DNA from: ZLKRG08 sp964654815
GTDB lineage: Bacteria; Actinomycetota; Actinomycetes; Nanopelagicales; Nanopelagicaceae
Assembly (NCBI GenBank): GCA_964654815.1
Contig: CAZZLH010000006.1
Coordinates: forward strand, 1-49,785
Length of the DNA stretch: 49,785 bases
Direction: 5' to 3'
Shown here: one piece after another, positions 16,767 to 24,658 of the stretch
Layout: every line of letters begins with the position of its first letter
How positions within the stretch are numbered: the stretch's first letter is position 1
Translations under genes and position numbers: made by a program
The notes under the pieces: model-generated
Told to the model about the DNA's origin: nothing
Database searches by the model: none
Seen by the model: the letters and a program-made list of their open reading frames with translations, nothing else

Positions 16767-16790
16767 TCTCAAGCTTCCTAAACTTTGCCT

Positions 16791-16890
16791 NNNNNNNNNN
16801 NNNNNNNNNNNNNNNNNNNNNNNNNNNNNNNNNNNNNNNNNNNNNNNNNNNNNNNNNNNNNNNNNNNNNNNNNNNNNNNNNNNNNNNNNN
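16791..16890. other. Assembly gap (100 N) at the end of the metallophosphoesterase gene
   Basis: Run of N. It removes the C-terminus and stop of the metallophosphoesterase gene and most of its spacer to dcd. Confidence 0.95.
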
Positions 16891-18473
16891 AATGGGTCGC
16901 TGGCGCGTAACCAGACATTCTGGTCCTCGGGGCGACCTTCCGCTAATGAGATATCTAAAAGCCCCTCTTGTCGCTGCCAATCATTTGCCGCCAATTGTCT
17001 GGAGAAGGCAGCGAGCGAGACTGGATTGGCCAACTCTGATTCGGTGCCGTGGAATTCCAACGGCGCAGCATGATCAACAACTGTGGTGCCAATCAGAATC
17101 TCGTCACCATCTTTAGCGATTTCGATAATCCTTGATTGTTGCGGCCAATCAATATGGCTAGCGGTGCGAATATGCCAAAAAGCATGTCTGCCATCTGGAT
17201 GGCTAATTGGATTGATGTAGTTCTGATGATTGTGGCCAGCAATCCAGGCGATGATATTTGGATATTGCAGAATCTCATCAAGCAACTCTTTTCGCACCAC
17301 GGGTTTAGCTACTCCCTCTGGTGCGTAATCATTGAAAATCTTCTCAATCGGATGGTGCGAGGTGAGAATTACATATTTATCGCGGGAATTAGCTAGTAAA
17401 TCGGTGAACCAGGCCCATTGCACCCGATCAATGCAACCTTGCCAACCACCATTTAGATTTACCGTATCTAGCGCGATCATTCTTATGTTATTTGCAAAAT
17501 CACGATAGTAATAAGCGGCGTTTGGTTCGGCATTTGACATGCCATGGTCATGTCCGCAATTGGTATGTCGCGCTACCCAATCTGGGATGGACAAGAATTT
17601 CCGATTTGGATCTGCGGCAACTTTGGCGGTTAGCACTTGATCCAAGGTTGGGTAATCGGCTGGGCCAATCTCGCCAAAATTCTCAATCAATCCAGTGATC
17701 AAATCATCGTTGGCTAGCGCAGTAAATTTTTGATCGCCTACTTGAACTTTCTCCAATTCGGGCGTTGGTTTTGAGGTGCCTTGCAAGAGCGAATCGTGAT
17801 TGCCATGAATCGCATACCATTTATGTTTCAAGCCGCTGGCAATAAATGGCGCGGTAGATGCCTTGGTTACTCCAGGAAATGCGGGAAAGTCATATATCCG
17901 CTGTGGTCTATCTGCGCCCGGAACATCTGGGTGGTAGTAGTACTCATCCTTATTGTCAGGTGAGTGGAAACTTTCAAAATCTGTATCAGAACCAGAGTTG
18001 GGTGAGACTGGGCCACCATCTAAAACTGTTTTGTACCAATCCAATTCGTTTTGCTGGGCGTTATCTGTCATATCTCCGGTGATAATCACCGCATCGATAG
18101 GTGCATTCAACAATGGACCGTTATCAATTTGATTTACTGCTTGCACCATTGATTCCAGAACTTGCACGGTTAAAAATTCCTGGGCGCGATAAGTTCCGAT
18201 GTAGTGAAGTAAAGGTTGCATCGGATGACCGGGATCTGCAAAGCGATCGATAAACTCCAAACGAGTTGGCGCTTGGGCATCGCAGATATGAAGATCCGAG
18301 AAGTGAATCAGGGTAAGTAACGGCTTGGGGTCCTTGGGTGGTTGGCCAACGCGCTGCCTAGGTTCGGTAGCGACTAGCTTCTTCCATTTGCTGCCAGGTT
18401 GAGGAAGGCGCGAGATTCGCTTATGGAGGCCCTGATGGCCCTTCGCATCTTGTCCTGATTGCCCTGATTGCAT
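16891..18473 (-). CDS. Calcineurin-like metallophosphoesterase, C-terminus lost in gap
   Basis: About 527 residues are visible before the gap. The full set of calcineurin-like metal motifs is present: FSDLH (Asp60, His62), ITGDMTDN, YAIHGNHDS, LTSHHPI and AGHNHQNY. The long inserts and length recall the actinobacterial TIGR03767-type metallophosphoesterases; I cannot confirm that without a search. There is no obvious signal peptide; the N-terminus is basic and Gln/Gly-rich. Substrate is unknown. ATG 18473 has a TAGCCT hexamer 6 nt upstream, divergent from the acyl-CoA dehydrogenase gene. Confidence 0.88.
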
Positions 18474-18479
18474 GGCGCG

Positions 18480-18485
18480 AGGCTA
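18480..18485 (-). promoter_or_regulatory. Putative -10 box of the metallophosphoesterase gene (leaderless)
   Basis: TAGCCT on the minus strand ends 6 nt before ATG 18473. Confidence 0.5.
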
Positions 18486-18512
18486 CAACCCATCGAAAAG
18501 ACTTGCATAAGT

Positions 18513-18524
18513 TACTGGCCAGTA
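18513..18524. promoter_or_regulatory. Perfect palindrome, candidate operator of the acyl-CoA dehydrogenase gene
   Basis: TACTGGCCAGTA reads identically on both strands and ends 13 nt before ATG 18538, where the promoter should be. Sites of the form TTACTGGYCAGTAA are commonly bound by TetR-family fatty-acid regulators in actinobacteria. No TetR gene is in the window. Confidence 0.55.
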
Positions 18525-18537
18525 GCATCCTTCCGCC

Positions 18538-20343
18538 ATGGGACATTACAAAGCAAACCTGCGCGATATTGAATTCTGCCTCTTTGATCTACTTGGTCGT
18601 GAAGAGATTTTAGGAAAAGGAATTTTCGCCGAAGTCGACCGCGATACTGCAAGTGGCATGTTGGAAGAGATGAAGCGTCTATCCGAGAACGAACTCGCGG
18701 ATTCTTTCGTCGAAGGTGATCGCCTCGGCGTTGAATTCGATCCAAAGACCGGTTCTGGAAAGTTGCCAGAGGTTTTCAAAAAATCTTACAACGCATACAT
18801 GGATGCAGAGTGGTGGAGACTCGATGCGCCAGTTGAATTTGGTGGCACATTGATTCCACGTTCACTTCGTTGGGCGATGGCTGAGATGGTTTTGGGTTCT
18901 AATCCTGCGCTACATATTTATGTCTCCGCATCTTTTGCACATGTTTGCCATGCCCTTGGAACCGAAGAGCAGAAGAAGATTGCTAAGCAGATGTTGGATA
19001 AGCGTTGGACTGCAACCATGGTGTTGACCGAACCTGATGCTGGCTCTGATGTCGGCGCTGGAAGATCAAAAGCGGTAAAGCAAGCTGATGGCAGTTGGCA
19101 TATCACCGGCACCAAGCGTTTTATTACCTCTGGCGAACATGATTTGGCAGAGAACATAATTCACTTTGTACTTGCTCGCCCTGAAGGTGGCGCAGTTGGA
19201 ACTAAGGGTCTCTCACTATTTATCGTGCCGAAGTTCCATTTCGATTGGGATACCGGCGCGCTAGGAAAGCGCAACGGAGTATTTGCCACCAAACTCGAAC
19301 ATAAGATGGGATTAAATGTTTCTGCTACCGCAGAGCTAAATCTGGGTGAGAAGGAACCATGTGTTGGTTACCTACTTGGAGAGGTTCATGATGGCATCGC
19401 GCAGATGTTTAAGATCATCGAATATGCGCGCATGATGGTCGGAACCAAGGCGATCTCAACACTATCTACCGGCTATTTAAATGCTTTGGAGTATGCGAAA
19501 TCTCGCGTGCAAGGCCCTGATCTAACCAAGATGTTGGATAAGGCCAGCCCACGCGTAACCATCATGCACCACCCAGATGTACGTCGTTCGTTACTTACTC
19601 AGAAGGCATATGCCGAGGGAATGCGAGCGCTGGTGCTCTACACCGCTTCGATTCAAGACTCCATCATGACTGAGAGTGATGAGACAAAGTTAAAAGAGTT
19701 AGAGAAATTAAATGATCTCTTGCTACCTATCGTTAAAGGTTATGGCAGTGAGAAGTCATGGGTGCTACTTGGCACTGAGAGTTTGCAGACCTTTGGTGGC
19801 TCTGGCTTCACTAAGGATTGGCCGCTTGAGCAATATGTACGTGATGCCAAGATCGATACTCTCTATGAAGGTACTACGGCAATTCAAGGTATGGATTTCT
19901 TCTTCCGCAAGATTGTCCGTGACAACGGCGCCACAGTTATGAAACTTGGCAACGAGATCAAGAGCTACTGCGAATCTGGTGGGCCACTTGCCGAGGAGAA
20001 AGCTAAGTTGCTAAAGGCGCTTGGTGATTTCCAAGGCATCATCACTGTGATGGTTGGCCATGCCATGGCATCACAGGCAAAGCCAGAAGAGATCTACAAA
20101 GTTGGTCTTAACACAACTCGTGCGCTATTCGCTGCTGGTGATGTAATCATCGCTTGGTTACTTCTTCGTATGGCAGATATTGCAACTGCAAAACTTGCTG
20201 CTGGCCCAGATGATTTCTACACTGGAAAGATCGCGGCAGCAAAGCACTTCGTTAATGTGGTCTTACCTCATCTGACTGCAGAGCGAAAGATTGCAGAAGC
20301 AACTGATGGCGCGATTATGGAGTTACCAGAAAAGGCTTTCTAA
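18538..20343 (+). CDS. Acyl-CoA dehydrogenase, FadE5-like
   Basis: A 601-residue FAD enzyme for the first step of beta-oxidation, feeding electrons to electron-transfer flavoprotein. The N-terminus MGHYKANLRDIEFCLFDL matches the long FadE5/DmdC-type dehydrogenases rather than the 380-residue kind. MVLTEPDAGSDVGAG and ITGTKRFITSGEHD are the flavin and substrate segments. YEGTTAIQGMD carries the probable catalytic Glu444, and a C-terminal helical extension (about 480-601) follows. The EtfD-like protein in this window is a plausible electron route. An alternative is 3-methylmercaptopropionyl-CoA dehydrogenase (DMSP breakdown), a close relative of the same length. Confidence 0.9.
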   Translation: MGHYKANLRDIEFCLFDLLGREEILGKGIFAEVDRDTASGMLEEMKRLSENELADSFVEGDRLGVEFDPKTGSGKLPEVFKKSYNAYMDAEWWRLDAPVEFGGTLIPRSLRWAMAEMVLGSNPALHIYVSASFAHVCHALGTEEQKKIAKQMLDKRWTATMVLTEPDAGSDVGAGRSKAVKQADGSWHITGTKRFITSGEHDLAENIIHFVLARPEGGAVGTKGLSLFIVPKFHFDWDTGALGKRNGVFATKLEHKMGLNVSATAELNLGEKEPCVGYLLGEVHDGIAQMFKIIEYARMMVGTKAISTLSTGYLNALEYAKSRVQGPDLTKMLDKASPRVTIMHHPDVRRSLLTQKAYAEGMRALVLYTASIQDSIMTESDETKLKELEKLNDLLLPIVKGYGSEKSWVLLGTESLQTFGGSGFTKDWPLEQYVRDAKIDTLYEGTTAIQGMDFFFRKIVRDNGATVMKLGNEIKSYCESGGPLAEEKAKLLKALGDFQGIITVMVGHAMASQAKPEEIYKVGLNTTRALFAAGDVIIAWLLLRMADIATAKLAAGPDDFYTGKIAAAKHFVNVVLPHLTAERKIAEATDGAIMELPEKAF

Positions 20344-20355
20344 AGCAGAAGTCGC

Positions 20356-20361
20356 TACACT
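20356..20361 (+). promoter_or_regulatory. Putative -10 box of the EamA transporter gene (leaderless)
   Basis: TACACT ends 6 nt before GTG 20368 in the 24-nt spacer after the acyl-CoA dehydrogenase stop. Confidence 0.5.
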
Positions 20362-20367
20362 CTTTCG

Positions 20368-21300
20368 GTGTCCCGACGCTCTGGCGTAATTGCGCTCTTT
20401 ATCGCGGCGATTGCCTTTGCGGTAAATGGCATCGTCTCCAAATTGGTTCTGGAGGCTGGGCTCTCTCCTTGGCGTCTTGCCGAAGTTCGCTCTACCGGCG
20501 CCTTCTTCGCCTTCTTGCTCTACCTATTGATCTTCAAAAGAAGTGCGCTTCGCTTTGACCTAAAGGCGCTACCTGAGATGTTGGTCTACGGCATCGTGGG
20601 TTATGCCGGAGTCCAGGCCTTCTATTTCGTGGCGATTCTGCGTATGCCGGTCTCGGTCGGGCTGATCATCGAATTTACTGCGCCGATTTGGATCGCGCTT
20701 TGGATCAAATATGTCCGTAAGCAATATGTGCCGCGGAGCATGTGGGTCGCAATCTTCTTGGCATTTACCGGGCTGATGTTGATCGGCCAAGTTTGGAAAG
20801 GCCTTACCTTTGATGGCATCGGGCTTTTGGCCGCCTTCCTTGATGCCTTTGCGCTAACTGCCTACTTCTTACTCGGTGAGAAGTGGAGTAAGCGAGCGCC
20901 AACCGAGACTTTGATGCTCTATGGCTTTGGCATCTCGATGTTATTTTGGTGGCTCACCTTCCCGCTCTGGAGCTATCCGGTTGAGATTTTCACCAAGGAG
21001 ATAGATCTACGCGGTCAATTAGCCGGAACCTTTGTTAATGGTTGGATGTTGATTGCATTTGTAATCTTTATCGGCACCATCATTCCTTACACGGGAAATT
21101 TGATTGGTATCAAACGCACAAGCGCGTCATCAGCATCAATAATTGGAATGTCTGAGCCAGTGCTCGCAGGGATCTTCGCCTGGATCTGGCTAAGTGAGAC
21201 CTTTAATGCGATTCAATTGGTTGGCGCTGCTGCGGTTATTGCCGGAATCTATATTGCAACTAAGGCGAGGACGATTACTCCGCAGATCGTGCCTGAGTAA
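20368..21300 (+). CDS. EamA-family (DMT) transporter
   Basis: A 310-residue protein with ten predicted membrane helices arranged as two EamA repeats (about residues 7-140 and 150-297). It belongs to the drug/metabolite transporter superfamily, which moves small metabolites; the substrate cannot be told. Signatures are the NGIVSKLVLEAGLSPW start of repeat one and SASSASIIGMSEPVLAGIFAWIWL in repeat two. Starts at GTG 20368. It overlaps the convergent dnaB end by 26 nt. Confidence 0.9.
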   Translation: MSRRSGVIALFIAAIAFAVNGIVSKLVLEAGLSPWRLAEVRSTGAFFAFLLYLLIFKRSALRFDLKALPEMLVYGIVGYAGVQAFYFVAILRMPVSVGLIIEFTAPIWIALWIKYVRKQYVPRSMWVAIFLAFTGLMLIGQVWKGLTFDGIGLLAAFLDAFALTAYFLLGEKWSKRAPTETLMLYGFGISMLFWWLTFPLWSYPVEIFTKEIDLRGQLAGTFVNGWMLIAFVIFIGTIIPYTGNLIGIKRTSASSASIIGMSEPVLAGIFAWIWLSETFNAIQLVGAAAVIAGIYIATKARTITPQIVPE

Positions 21301-22657
21301 AGTCGGTCGAACCCATATCCGCTGGCATATCCACAAATCTTGAGTAGTGGAGTTGGGCGCTAACCTTTAGATCTCGAGTTGGGCCATTGCGATGCTTGAC
21401 GACAAATAGATCTGCTTCGCCGGGGCGATTCTGTTTGTCATAAAGTTCGTCGCGATGTAACAAGATAACCATGTCGGCATCCTGTTCGATGGCGCCTGAT
21501 TCACGTAGGTCAGAGAGTTGTGGTTTGCGATCCGCGCGCTGTTCGGGAGAGCGATTTAGCTGTGAGATCGCAATTACGGGGATATCTAACTCTTTAGCCA
21601 TAAGTTTTAGTTGGCGGGAGAATTCCGAGACCTCTTGCTGGCGGCTCTCAACGCGTTTTCCTGATGACATCAACTGGAGGTAGTCGATAACCACCAATTT
21701 AAGATCATGGCGCTGCTTCAAACGACGGGCCTTTGCGCGAATCTCCATCATTGAGAGATTTGGTGAATCATCTATAAATAGCGGCGCATCGCTGATTTCG
21801 CCCATACGTCTAGCAAGGCGCGACCACTCATCTTCAGAGAGGACGCCGCTTCTGACGCTATTTAAGGCAACGCGAGCTTCGGCCGACAACATACGCATGG
21901 TGATCTCAGAGCGCGACATTTCTAGGGAGAAGATAACTGCGGTCTTCTTCTCGTGAATTGCAGCGTTGCGGACAATATCTAGCGCAAATGTTGATTTACC
22001 AACTGCGGGGCGCGCTGCGATAACGATCATATTGCTTGGATGGAAACCATTGGTTAATTTATCTAGATCGCGAAAACCTGAGAGCACGCCTTCTGGGCCA
22101 ACGCCCTTTGCAATCCGCTCCATCTCATCGAAGGTCTCTTCGAGTAGATCATTGAGAATTACATAATCTTCGGAGGCGCGACGTTCGGTGACTTGGAAGA
22201 TCTCTACCTGTGCTTGATCGACTGCATCATCGACTTCGCCTTCGGTGGTGTAACCAAGTTGGACGATCTTGGTGCCGGCCTCAACTAAGCGGCGCGCAAT
22301 TGCGCGTTCGCGAACGATCTTGGCGTAGAAGCCAGCGTTTGCTGCTGTTGGCACTGAATTGATCAAGGTATGTAAATAAGGAGCGCCACCTGCGCGCGCG
22401 ATATCGCCACGTTTGGTTAACTCTGCTGCAACAGTAATTGCATCGGCAGGTTCGCCGCGACCATATAAATCTAAGATTGCATCGAAGATAAGTTCGTGCG
22501 CCGGTCGATAGAAATCACGACCTTTTAAAATTTCCACGACATCAGAGATCGCATCTTTTGATAGCAACATGCCACCGAGCGCAGATTGTTCGGCGATTAA
22601 ATCCTGCGGCGGAGTACGTTCGGCATCAGGATTACGGGGTAGTTCTGCGATACTCAC
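21275..22657 (-). CDS. dnaB: Replicative DNA helicase DnaB
   Basis: A 460-residue hexameric helicase. The N-terminal helical domain (about residues 12-120, starting PPQDLIAEQSALGGML) is followed by a linker and a RecA-like domain with Walker A ARPAVGKST, Walker B LVVIDYLQLM and the arginine-finger region ISQLNRSPEQR. No intein interrupts it, unlike some actinobacterial DnaB. It starts at GTG 22657 with GAGAGG upstream. The upstream spacer has DnaA-box-like 9-mers and a perfect 12-bp tandem repeat. The likely loader, DciA, is encoded at 46975. Confidence 0.97.
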   Translation of the reverse strand: MSIAELPRNPDAERTPPQDLIAEQSALGGMLLSKDAISDVVEILKGRDFYRPAHELIFDAILDLYGRGEPADAITVAAELTKRGDIARAGGAPYLHTLINSVPTAANAGFYAKIVRERAIARRLVEAGTKIVQLGYTTEGEVDDAVDQAQVEIFQVTERRASEDYVILNDLLEETFDEMERIAKGVGPEGVLSGFRDLDKLTNGFHPSNMIVIAARPAVGKSTFALDIVRNAAIHEKKTAVIFSLEMSRSEITMRMLSAEARVALNSVRSGVLSEDEWSRLARRMGEISDAPLFIDDSPNLSMMEIRAKARRLKQRHDLKLVVIDYLQLMSSGKRVESRQQEVSEFSRQLKLMAKELDIPVIAISQLNRSPEQRADRKPQLSDLRESGAIEQDADMVILLHRDELYDKQNRPGEADLFVVKHRNGPTRDLKVSAQLHYSRFVDMPADMGSTDFTQARSAE

Positions 22658-22696
22658 GGGGCAAACCTCTCACCAAGGTCTGACATGTAATAACAG

Positions 22697-22720
22697 GGCT
22701 GTGTAGAAGGCTGTGTAGAA
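22697..22720. repeat. Perfect 12-bp tandem repeat upstream of dnaB
   Basis: GGCTGTGTAGAA occurs twice head to tail (22697-22708, 22709-22720). Confidence 0.9.
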
Positions 22721-22745
22721 ACCCCTAAATGGCTGGGGATGAAGC

Positions 22746-22830
22746 TGTGGAAAGCTGGGGATAGCGCGTGGATAAGTTGGGGTTAACTCCCGATTTTGCG
22801 CTCAAAATTAACCGCTTGGGGTGTGGATTG
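22746..22830. promoter_or_regulatory. Cluster of DnaA-box-like 9-mers upstream of dnaB
   Basis: Compared with TGTGGATAA: CGTGGATAA at 22767-22775 (8/9), TGTGGAAAG at 22746-22754 (7/9) and TGTGGATTG at 22822-22830 (7/9), all in one orientation. The spacer 22658-22916 otherwise holds the tandem repeat and the rplI terminator. Confidence 0.4.
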
Positions 22831-22868
22831 AGGTTTTTCGCCACTTATCAAATATTGAGATAAATGAG

Positions 22869-22898
22869 AAAACCCCGGCCGTCAATAGCCGGGGTTTT
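22869..22898 (-). terminator. Rho-independent terminator after rplI
   Basis: Stem 22869-22879 / 22888-22898 (AAAACCCCGGC and its exact complement), 8-nt loop. In the minus-strand transcript the stem's end continues as UUUUCUC, ending the rpsF-ssb-rpsR-rplI operon. The symmetrical T-run makes it potentially bidirectional. Confidence 0.9.
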
Positions 22899-22916
22899 AC
22901 AGGTGAAGTACTTTGC

Positions 22917-23360
22917 TTAGTTACCAGCCACCGCAACAGTTACATTCGCTACCACATTTCCTTGTAGCGAGACCTTTGCGCTGTGATTGCCAGTCTTCTT
23001 GATATGTGCCAATTTGATTTTGTGGCGATCAATATCAATTCCGGTAGCAGATTTGATTGCAGCGGCGACATCTTTATCGGTCACTGAGCCATAAAGCTTG
23101 CCGGTTTCGCCAACCTTTACCTTGATTGAGATCGCAGCTGATTCGAGCTTTGCTTTGATCTCCTTTGCATGATCAAGGTCGCGAATGACACGAGCTTGGC
23201 GAGCGCGTCGAATTCCTTCGATCTGCTTCTCTGCGCCATTGCTCCAGATAATCGCTTGATTGGTGGGTAGTAGGAAGTTACGGCCATAACCATCTGCGAC
23301 AGTTACCACATCACCAGGATGACCTAGGCCAGATACTTCACGAGTCAGAATTAGCTTCAT
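22917..23360 (-). CDS. rplI: 50S ribosomal protein L9
   Basis: A 147-residue L9. The N-terminal RNA-binding domain MKLILTREVSGLGHPGDVV...GYGRNFLLPTNQA is followed by the long connecting helix and the C-terminal domain with GKLYGSVTDKDVAAAI. It is the last gene of the operon rpsF-ssb-rpsR-rplI, with a strong terminator just after it. Start ATG 23360 has a purine-rich AGAAGGGAC upstream. Confidence 0.97.
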   Translation of the reverse strand: MKLILTREVSGLGHPGDVVTVADGYGRNFLLPTNQAIIWSNGAEKQIEGIRRARQARVIRDLDHAKEIKAKLESAAISIKVKVGETGKLYGSVTDKDVAAAIKSATGIDIDRHKIKLAHIKKTGNHSAKVSLQGNVVANVTVAVAGN

Positions 23361-23385
23361 TTGTATTTAGTCCCTTCTTGGTCGA

Positions 23386-23673
23386 TTAGCGTGCAGTTGA
23401 GGTGTATGGCAGTAGCGCTACCTCGCGGCTATTTTTAACCGCAGTTGCTACTGAACGTTGGTGTTGGGTGCATGCGCCAGTAACTCGGCGAGCGCGAATC
23501 TTGCCGCGATCGCTGATGTACTTACGTAGCAGGGCGATATCTTTGTAATCGATATAAGTCACCTTGTCACGGCAGAACTGGCATGGCTTCTTCTTGAATT
23601 TCTTATTGAGTGCCGCAGCTTTGGCGCCCTTGTTCTTTGGTTCTTTGAGCGTCCGGTTGTTACGTGCTCCCAT
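23386..23673 (-). CDS. rpsR: 30S ribosomal protein S18, zinc-binding (C+) form
   Basis: A 95-residue S18 that binds 16S rRNA as a heterodimer with S6. CQFC in the N-terminal half and CTQHQ in VTGACTQHQR supply a CxxC...CxxH set, so this is the zinc-containing C+ paralogue type. The N-terminal 25 residues are a basic extension. AGGAG lies 7-11 nt before ATG 23673. I see no second, cysteine-free S18 in this window. Confidence 0.96.
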   Translation of the reverse strand: MGARNNRTLKEPKNKGAKAAALNKKFKKKPCQFCRDKVTYIDYKDIALLRKYISDRGKIRARRVTGACTQHQRSVATAVKNSREVALLPYTSTAR

Positions 23674-23750
23674 TGTGGTGCTCCTTTCGGGTGCCCTTCC
23701 TTTAGTAATTCACGGAAGGAATGGAATTTTGGTTTACGGTTTAAATTTCT

Positions 23751-24236
23751 TTAAAACGGTGGTTCGTCGGTATTTGTTGACCAACCGCCACCTGCAGGTG
23801 CGGAGGAGGCCCATGGATCATCGGTTACTGCATCAGCGGTAAAGCCGCCACCTGCGTTGCCGCCTTGGCGCGTGGTCTTGGTGACCTTCGCTGTGGCATT
23901 ACGTAGTGATGGTCCTACCTCATCAACTTCAACTTCAAATACGGTGCGCTTCTCGCCCTCTTTGGTTTCGTATGAGCGTTGCTTTAAACGACCAGAGACA
24001 ATCACGCGCATTCCGCGGGTTAATGACTCTGCCACATTCTCAGCTGCTTGTCGCCAAATCTGACATTGCAAGAAGAGTGAATCTCCATCTTTCCACTCAT
24101 TGGTGTTGCGATCTAAGTAACGTGGGGTTGAAGCCACGCGAAACTTAGCGACCGCAGCCCCAGATGGGGTGAAGCGAAGTTCTGGATCATCAACTAAGTT
24201 GCCGATGATCGTGATGTTGGTATCTCCTGCTGCCAT
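23751..24236 (-). CDS. ssb: Single-stranded DNA-binding protein
   Basis: A 161-residue SSB. The OB fold covers about residues 1-110 (ITIIGNLVDDPELRFTPSGAAVAKFRVA and the WRQAAENVAESLTRGMRVIV segment). A Gly/Thr/Asp-rich flexible linker leads to the acidic tail DEPPF, which recruits partner proteins. It sits between rpsF and rpsR as in most bacteria. AGAAGG precedes ATG 24236. Confidence 0.97.
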   Translation of the reverse strand: MAAGDTNITIIGNLVDDPELRFTPSGAAVAKFRVASTPRYLDRNTNEWKDGDSLFLQCQIWRQAAENVAESLTRGMRVIVSGRLKQRSYETKEGEKRTVFEVEVDEVGPSLRNATAKVTKTTRQGGNAGGGFTADAVTDDPWASSAPAGGGWSTNTDEPPF

Positions 24237-24253
24237 TTTCTTTACCTTCTATC

Positions 24254-24300
24254 TACTCTGGGTGATTTTTACTCTAGGTGTTTTTTACTCTGGGCGAATT
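24254..24300. repeat. Three 16-bp imperfect tandem repeats covering the rpsF stop codon
   Basis: Units begin at 24254, 24270 and 24286 with core TACTCTRGGYG. The last unit is the end of rpsF itself (Arg-Pro-Glu-stop). The other two are copies of it in the rpsF-ssb spacer. Confidence 0.8.
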
Positions 24301-24569
24301 ACTTTGGTGCGTAGTACCGCTTCATTCAAATTAAGTTGGCGATCCAACTCTTTGATTGCTGCTGGTTCGCAGTGCATATCTACAACTGCGTAAATGCCTT
24401 CGGACTTCTTGTTGATCTCAAAGGTCATACGACGACGGCCCCAAACATCGAGTTTGTCGACTTTGCCGCCGCTATCTTTGATGATTTTCAAGTAGGTCTC
24501 GAGGCTTGGTGTAACTGTGCGCTCTTCGAGCTCTGGGTCAAGGATGACCATTAATTCATAATGACGCAT
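24285..24569 (-). CDS. rpsF: 30S ribosomal protein S6
   Basis: A 94-residue S6. It begins MRHYELMVILDPELEE, with the middle segment VWGRRRMTFEINKKSEGIYAV typical of the family. Partner of S18, encoded two genes downstream. Its AAAGGGG ribosome-binding site (24581-24587) can pair with AACCCC at the preceding gene's stop, which suggests translational control in the leader (see 24570-24658). Confidence 0.97.
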   Translation of the reverse strand: MRHYELMVILDPELEERTVTPSLETYLKIIKDSGGKVDKLDVWGRRRMTFEINKKSEGIYAVVDMHCEPAAIKELDRQLNLNEAVLRTKVIRPE

Positions 24570-24658
24570 GAATCAATAAACCCCTTTGGACTATGCGGTT
24601 ACGGTATTTCCGTAACAGAGGTGATCATCGAAAAGTCGAAACCTCGCGATGAGGGGTT
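24570..24658 (-). promoter_or_regulatory. Structured rpsF leader, candidate S6:S18 autoregulatory element
   Basis: Minus-strand RNA: AACCCC (24653-24658) can pair with GGGGUU (24579-24584), sequestering the rpsF ribosome-binding site. Inside is a 7-bp hairpin, GUUACGG/CCGUAAC (24598-24616), with AUACCG across loop and stem. Known S6:S18-binding leaders use a conserved CCG near an apical loop, so the match is suggestive only. Confidence 0.45.

Noticed and set aside
16754..16790. tRNA gene next to dcd, as seen in other actinobacteria
   Set aside because: The 37 visible bases fold into no tRNA part; if present it would be wholly in the gap, which cannot be claimed.
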